A stretch of DNA of 9,714 nucleotides. Source: Acetobacteraceae bacterium. Its GTDB lineage: Bacteria > Pseudomonadota > Alphaproteobacteria > Acetobacterales > Acetobacteraceae. Positions 7,443-9,714 of this stretch are shown one piece after another. A program made the translations under genes and the position numbers. The stretch lies in assembly GCA_027340195.1 (NCBI GenBank), contig DAHWNE010000114.1, positions 1-9,714 of the forward strand. Direction: 5' to 3'. The notes beneath the pieces are model-generated. The model searched no databases. It was not told the origin of the DNA and saw only the letters and a program-made list of their open reading frames with translations. Each line of letters starts with the position of its first letter. The stretch's first letter is position 1.

Positions 7443-8611
7443 ACCACCTTGCGCGCGCGCAAGTCGGCGATGGCGGCGCGATCATAGCCCAGCCGGGACA
7501 GGATCGCCTCGGTATCGGCGCCCGGCTCGGGGGTGGCGGAGCGGATCTCCCACGCGCTGCGCGAAAGAGTGATCGGCTGGCCGATCACTTCCACCGGGCC
7601 CAGCGTCGGATGCGCCACTTTCCGGGTCAGGTTGAGGTGCTTCACCTGCGGGTCGGCGAACACCTCGTTCATGCGGTAGATCGGGCCGCAGGGCACGCCG
7701 GCCTCGTTCAGCGTGTCGATCCAGGCCGCCGAGGGGCGGGTGCGGGTGATGGCGCCGATCGCCGCGTTCAGCGCCGCCCGGTTCTTCGAGCGCGCCGCCC
7801 CGGTCGCGTAGTCGGGGTGCGCGATCAACTCCGGCGCGCCCAGCGCCTTGCACAGCCGGGCGTAGATCTCGTTCCCGGCGGCGGCGATGTTGATATGCCC
7901 GTCGGCGGTCGGGAACACCCCGGTCGGGATCGAGGTCGGGTGGTCGTTGCCGGCCTGTGGCGGGATCTCGTGGCCGATGGTCCAGCGCGCGGCCTGGAAA
8001 TCCAGCATCGAGATCTGCGCCGCCAGCAGGTTGGACTGCACCCACTGGCCCTCGCCGGATTGTTCGCGTTCGAGCAGCGCGATCAGGATACCCATGGCGC
8101 AGAAGATGCCGGCGGTGAGGTCGGCCACCGGAATCCCGACCCGCACCGGCCCCTGGCCGGGCAGGCCGGTGATCGACATCAGCCCGCCCATGCCCTGGGC
8201 GATCTGGTCGAAGCCCGGGCGGTCGCGGTACGGCCCGTCCTGCCCGAAGCCGGAGATCGAGGCATAGACCAGCCGCTTGTTGACCGCGCGCAATGTCTCG
8301 TAGTCGATCTTCAGGCGGAACTTCACGTCGGGGCGGAAATTCTCCACCAGCACGTCCGCCTGTTCCACCAGCCGGCGCAGGATCGCGAGCCCGTCGGGGG
8401 ATTTCAGGTCCAGCGTGAGGCTCTGCTTGTTGCGGTGCAGGTTCTGGAAATCCGGGCCGTGCCGTTCGCCGCCCAGCCCGCCGTCGCCGCCGGGAGATTC
8501 GATCTTGATGACCTCGGCGCCCCAGTCGGCGAGCTGGCGCACGGCGGTGGGGCCGGCGCGCACCCGGGTGAGGTCCAGCACTTTGAAGCGGGCGAGCGGT
8601 CCGGCGGCCAT
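7439..8611 (-). CDS. CaiB/BaiF family III CoA transferase
   Basis: A complete 390-residue family III CoA transferase, which moves CoA between carboxylic acids through an aspartyl-CoA thioester. The N-terminal LDLTRVRAGPTAVRQLADWG, GAEVIKIESP and NKQSLTLDLKSPDG motifs, VLVENFRPDV and the nucleotide-binding region GFGQDGPYRDRPGFDQIAQG are classic. D135 in PGFDQIAQG aligns with the catalytic aspartate of formyl-CoA transferase. The later PTSIPTGVFPTADG and GVPCGPIYRMNEVFADPQV motifs complete the family pattern. The ATG at 8611 is chosen over a longer frame reaching 8818 because CAGGAG (8619-8624) lies 7 nt upstream and homology begins directly after. Donor and acceptor acids are unknown. Enzymes of this look are common catabolic proteins in alphaproteobacteria, so its role with the polyene-type genes is not certain. 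It is the first gene of the operon, and its TGA overlaps the exporter start. Confidence 0.94.
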   Translation of the reverse strand: MAAGPLARFKVLDLTRVRAGPTAVRQLADWGAEVIKIESPGGDGGLGGERHGPDFQNLHRNKQSLTLDLKSPDGLAILRRLVEQADVLVENFRPDVKFRLKIDYETLRAVNKRLVYASISGFGQDGPYRDRPGFDQIAQGMGGLMSITGLPGQGPVRVGIPVADLTAGIFCAMGILIALLEREQSGEGQWVQSNLLAAQISMLDFQAARWTIGHEIPPQAGNDHPTSIPTGVFPTADGHINIAAAGNEIYARLCKALGAPELIAHPDYATGAARSKNRAALNAAIGAITRTRPSAAWIDTLNEAGVPCGPIYRMNEVFADPQVKHLNLTRKVAHPTLGPVEVIGQPITLSRSAWEIRSATPEPGADTEAILSRLGYDRAAIADLRARKVV

Positions 8612-8715
8612 GGCGGCACTCCTGTATCGGGTTGCCCGCAGTGTCGGGCGATGCGGCCGGCGCGGCAAGCCCGTCAAAAAACCGCCAGCCATCGCAGTTT
8701 TGGCGCATGTCGCCG

Positions 8716-8745
8716 CTGGCGCCGCCCGCCCCGCCGCGCTAGCCT
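8716..8745 (+). promoter_or_regulatory. Weak candidate promoter for the EAL gene
   Basis: CTGGCG (8716-8721) and TAGCCT (8740-8745), spaced by 18 nt, each match three of six sigma70 consensus positions. The GCTAGCCT form recurs as a -10 in GC-rich alphaproteobacteria. It would start transcription about 65 nt before the ATG at 8817. The match is weak and no other element supports it. Confidence 0.25.
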
Positions 8746-8766
8746 GCGTGCGGCGGAGTCCATCGC

Positions 8767-8785
8767 CGATCGGGGGGGCCGATCG
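8767..8785. repeat. Perfect 7-bp dyad around a G5 loop, upstream of the EAL gene
   Basis: CGATCGG (8767-8773) and CCGATCG (8779-8785) form a perfect inverted repeat separated by GGGGG. It lies 31 nt before the EAL start codon, downstream of the candidate promoter. It could be a repressor operator or an mRNA leader hairpin. The sequence shows the dyad only, not its use. Confidence 0.5.
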
Positions 8786-8816
8786 CGGACCGCGCCACCA
8801 GGGGCGGCTTCCGGCC

Positions 8817-9569
8817 ATGCATCCGCACGATATCCACGCCGCGCTCGATCACAGCCGGGTCGAAGCCCGGTTCCAGCCGATCGTCCGCCTGTCCGATCGC
8901 GCCCCCGCCGCGTTCGAGGCGCTGGCACGCATCGATCACCCCAGCCTGGGGCTGGTGCCGGCCGACCGCTTCGTCCCCCTCATGGAGCGATCCGGCCGCG
9001 GCGCCGAACTCACCGACCAGGTCAGCGCCTCGGTCATCGCCGCCCTGGCCCAGGCCTGGACGGGGCTGTGCACCCTGCCGGTGGGGATCAACCTCCCGCT
9101 CGACCTGCTGCTGCGCGCCGACACCGCGGACCGGCTGGCCGATCGCTGCCGCGCCGCCGGGGTGGCGCCGCAGCGGCTGGTGCTGGAACTGACCGAGACC
9201 CAGCCGGTCGATGACCCCACCGCCCTCGGCCGCGCATTGGAACGCGCCCGCCGCGCCGGCTTCGGTGCCGCGATCGACGATGTGGGGCCGGCGATGCACT
9301 GGGTCAATGCCCTGCTCGACCTGCCGTTCACCGGTCTCAAGCTGGACGCTGGGCTGCTGGACCCTGCGGCGGAGCGCTTCGCTGCCGGCATGGTCGCCGC
9401 CGCGCATCGGCGCCACCTGACCGTCACCGCCGAGGGCGTGACCGATGCCGCCGCCTGGGCCCGCGCCGCCGCGCTGGGGGCGGACCGCGCCCAGGGCTTC
9501 GCCATCGGCCCGGCGCTGGCCGGGGCGATGCTGGCGGCGTGGCGGCGGGACTGGCAGGTGGCTGCCTGA
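8817..9569 (+). CDS. Stand-alone EAL-domain protein, c-di-GMP phosphodiesterase family
   Basis: A 250-residue cytoplasmic protein that is essentially one EAL domain, the module that hydrolyses cyclic di-GMP to pGpG. The signature residues are present in order: E34 of FEALARIDHP, N92 in VGINLPLD, E124 and E127 in LELTETQ, D154-D155 in AAIDDVG, K175 in LKLD, E206 in TAEGV and Q226 in AQGFAIGP. These cover the metal- and substrate-binding positions known from RocR-type enzymes. The loop normally reading DDFGTGYSSL is DDVGPAMHWV here, a divergence in the loop that couples dimerisation to activity, so activity may be reduced or differently controlled. There is no receiver, PAS, GGDEF or membrane segment. 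The ATG at 8817 fits where homology starts, but the SD is poor (GGGGCGG, more than 10 nt away). The gene ends 7 nt before the tag stop on the other strand. Confidence 0.88.
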   Translation: MHPHDIHAALDHSRVEARFQPIVRLSDRAPAAFEALARIDHPSLGLVPADRFVPLMERSGRGAELTDQVSASVIAALAQAWTGLCTLPVGINLPLDLLLRADTADRLADRCRAAGVAPQRLVLELTETQPVDDPTALGRALERARRAGFGAAIDDVGPAMHWVNALLDLPFTGLKLDAGLLDPAAERFAAGMVAAAHRRHLTVTAEGVTDAAAWARAAALGADRAQGFAIGPALAGAMLAAWRRDWQVAA

Positions 9570-9575
9570 CGCGCG

Positions 9576-9714
9576 CTACCCGGGGCGGGCGCGAAAACAC
9601 TCCGGCGCGTGCCCGTCCACCATCCCCACCGCCTGCATGAAGGCATGGCAGATGGTCGGGCCGACGAAGCGGAAGCCGCGCCGGCGCAGCTCCCGGCTCA
9701 TCGCCCGCGAGGCG
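9576..9714 (-). CDS. tag: 3-methyladenine DNA glycosylase I, C-terminal fragment
   Basis: The last 45 codons and stop of a gene entering from the right edge. The encoded segment contains RRRGFRFVGPTICHAFMQAVG, the highly characteristic C-terminal part of Tag, which removes 3-methyladenine from alkylated DNA. H35 and C39 of the fragment (GHAPEC) keep the HxxxC spacing of the zinc-binding H175/C179 pair in the E. coli enzyme. The protein ends soon after, at CFRARPG, a normal place for the family. It is convergent with the EAL gene with a 6-nt gap; no terminator hairpin is evident there. The N-terminal and catalytic parts are outside the window. Confidence 0.93.
   Translation of the reverse strand, partial: ASRAMSRELRRRGFRFVGPTICHAFMQAVGMVDGHAPECFRARPG

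Larger units (their letters stand above)
8612..8816. other. Divergent intergenic region between CoA transferase and EAL genes
   Basis: These 205 nt separate two divergent genes and must hold the promoters for the five-gene minus-strand set and for the EAL gene. A TTGACG hexamer on the minus strand near 8680 lies at a plausible distance from the CoA-transferase start, but no good -10 follows. No small reading frame with a ribosome binding site was seen. A candidate plus-strand promoter and a dyad are listed separately. Confidence 0.6.

Noticed and set aside
3898..7485. One very long minus-strand open frame of 1195 codons
   Set aside because: Only its last 391 codons form the ketosynthase. The part above 5073 is a low-complexity Gly/Ala/Arg shadow of the MMPL gene, which has clear membrane segments and motifs in another frame.
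2595..8611. Complete aryl-polyene biosynthetic cluster
   Set aside because: Carrier proteins, ketoreductase, ligase and other required enzymes are absent and both flanks are filled by unrelated genes, so only a partial set can be claimed.
8612..8700. Minus-strand promoter with TTGACG as -35 for the operon
   Set aside because: The -35 is acceptable, but 17-18 nt downstream only GCATCG or CATCGC is available as -10, too poor to list as a site.
7439..8818. N-terminally extended CoA transferase starting at 8818
   Set aside because: The extra 69 residues are Arg/Pro/Ala-rich without family similarity, while the ATG at 8611 has a good SD and begins exactly at the conserved domain.
7610..9214. Long plus-strand open frame spanning the CoA transferase and the EAL gene start
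   Set aside because: It crosses two well-supported genes in the wrong frames and has no recognisable domain.
1..9714. CRISPR arrays, tRNA or rRNA genes, transposases, integrases, phage genes
   Set aside because: No regularly spaced repeats, RNA-gene-like sequence or mobile-element protein motifs were seen on either strand.

Overview
The window is very GC-rich DNA with gene-dense, often overlapping reading frames. Gene content, codon bias and a REP-like palindrome (CGTCATG...CATGACG type) fit an alphaproteobacterium, plausibly Acetobacteraceae or a relative. That placement is inferred from style, not from a marker gene. I saw no rRNA, tRNA, CRISPR array or insertion sequence.

Layout from left to right. 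(1) 1-1612, minus strand: a copper-efflux pair, with a small HMA-domain copper chaperone (copZ-like) followed 2 nt later by the copper P-type ATPase copA, which runs off the left edge. (2) 1720-2598, plus strand: a TauD/TfdA-family Fe(II)/2-oxoglutarate dioxygenase, divergent from the copper genes. (3) 2595-8611, minus strand: a five-gene, tightly overlapping set. In transcription order it holds a CaiB/BaiF (family III) CoA transferase, an MMPL/RND-type exporter, a beta-ketoacyl-ACP synthase, a short chain-length-factor-like ketosynthase and a hotdog dehydratase. (4) 8817-9569, plus strand: a stand-alone EAL-domain protein (c-di-GMP phosphodiesterase family), divergent from the CoA transferase across a 205-nt intergenic region. 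(5) 9576-9714, minus strand: the 3' end of tag (3-methyladenine DNA glycosylase I), cut by the right edge.

The main point of interest is the operon in region 3. The exporter, KS, CLF-like and dehydratase genes match the enzyme types of aryl-polyene-like (APE) type II fatty acid/polyketide clusters. The KS keeps its Cys-His-His triad. The partner has neither the nucleophile nor the C-terminal half, as expected for a KS/CLF heterodimer. No acyl carrier protein, ketoreductase, activating ligase, ammonia-lyase, acyltransferase or thioesterase is visible, so this is a partial or split cluster. Its first gene is a CoA transferase joined to the exporter by a 4-nt GTGA overlap, an arrangement I do not recognise from described APE clusters.

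The dehydratase gene also reads through a REP-like palindrome and ends in a 4-nt convergent overlap with the dioxygenase gene, so the repeat appears to encode part of its C-terminus. Functional assignments rest on motif reading alone; no database search was possible.
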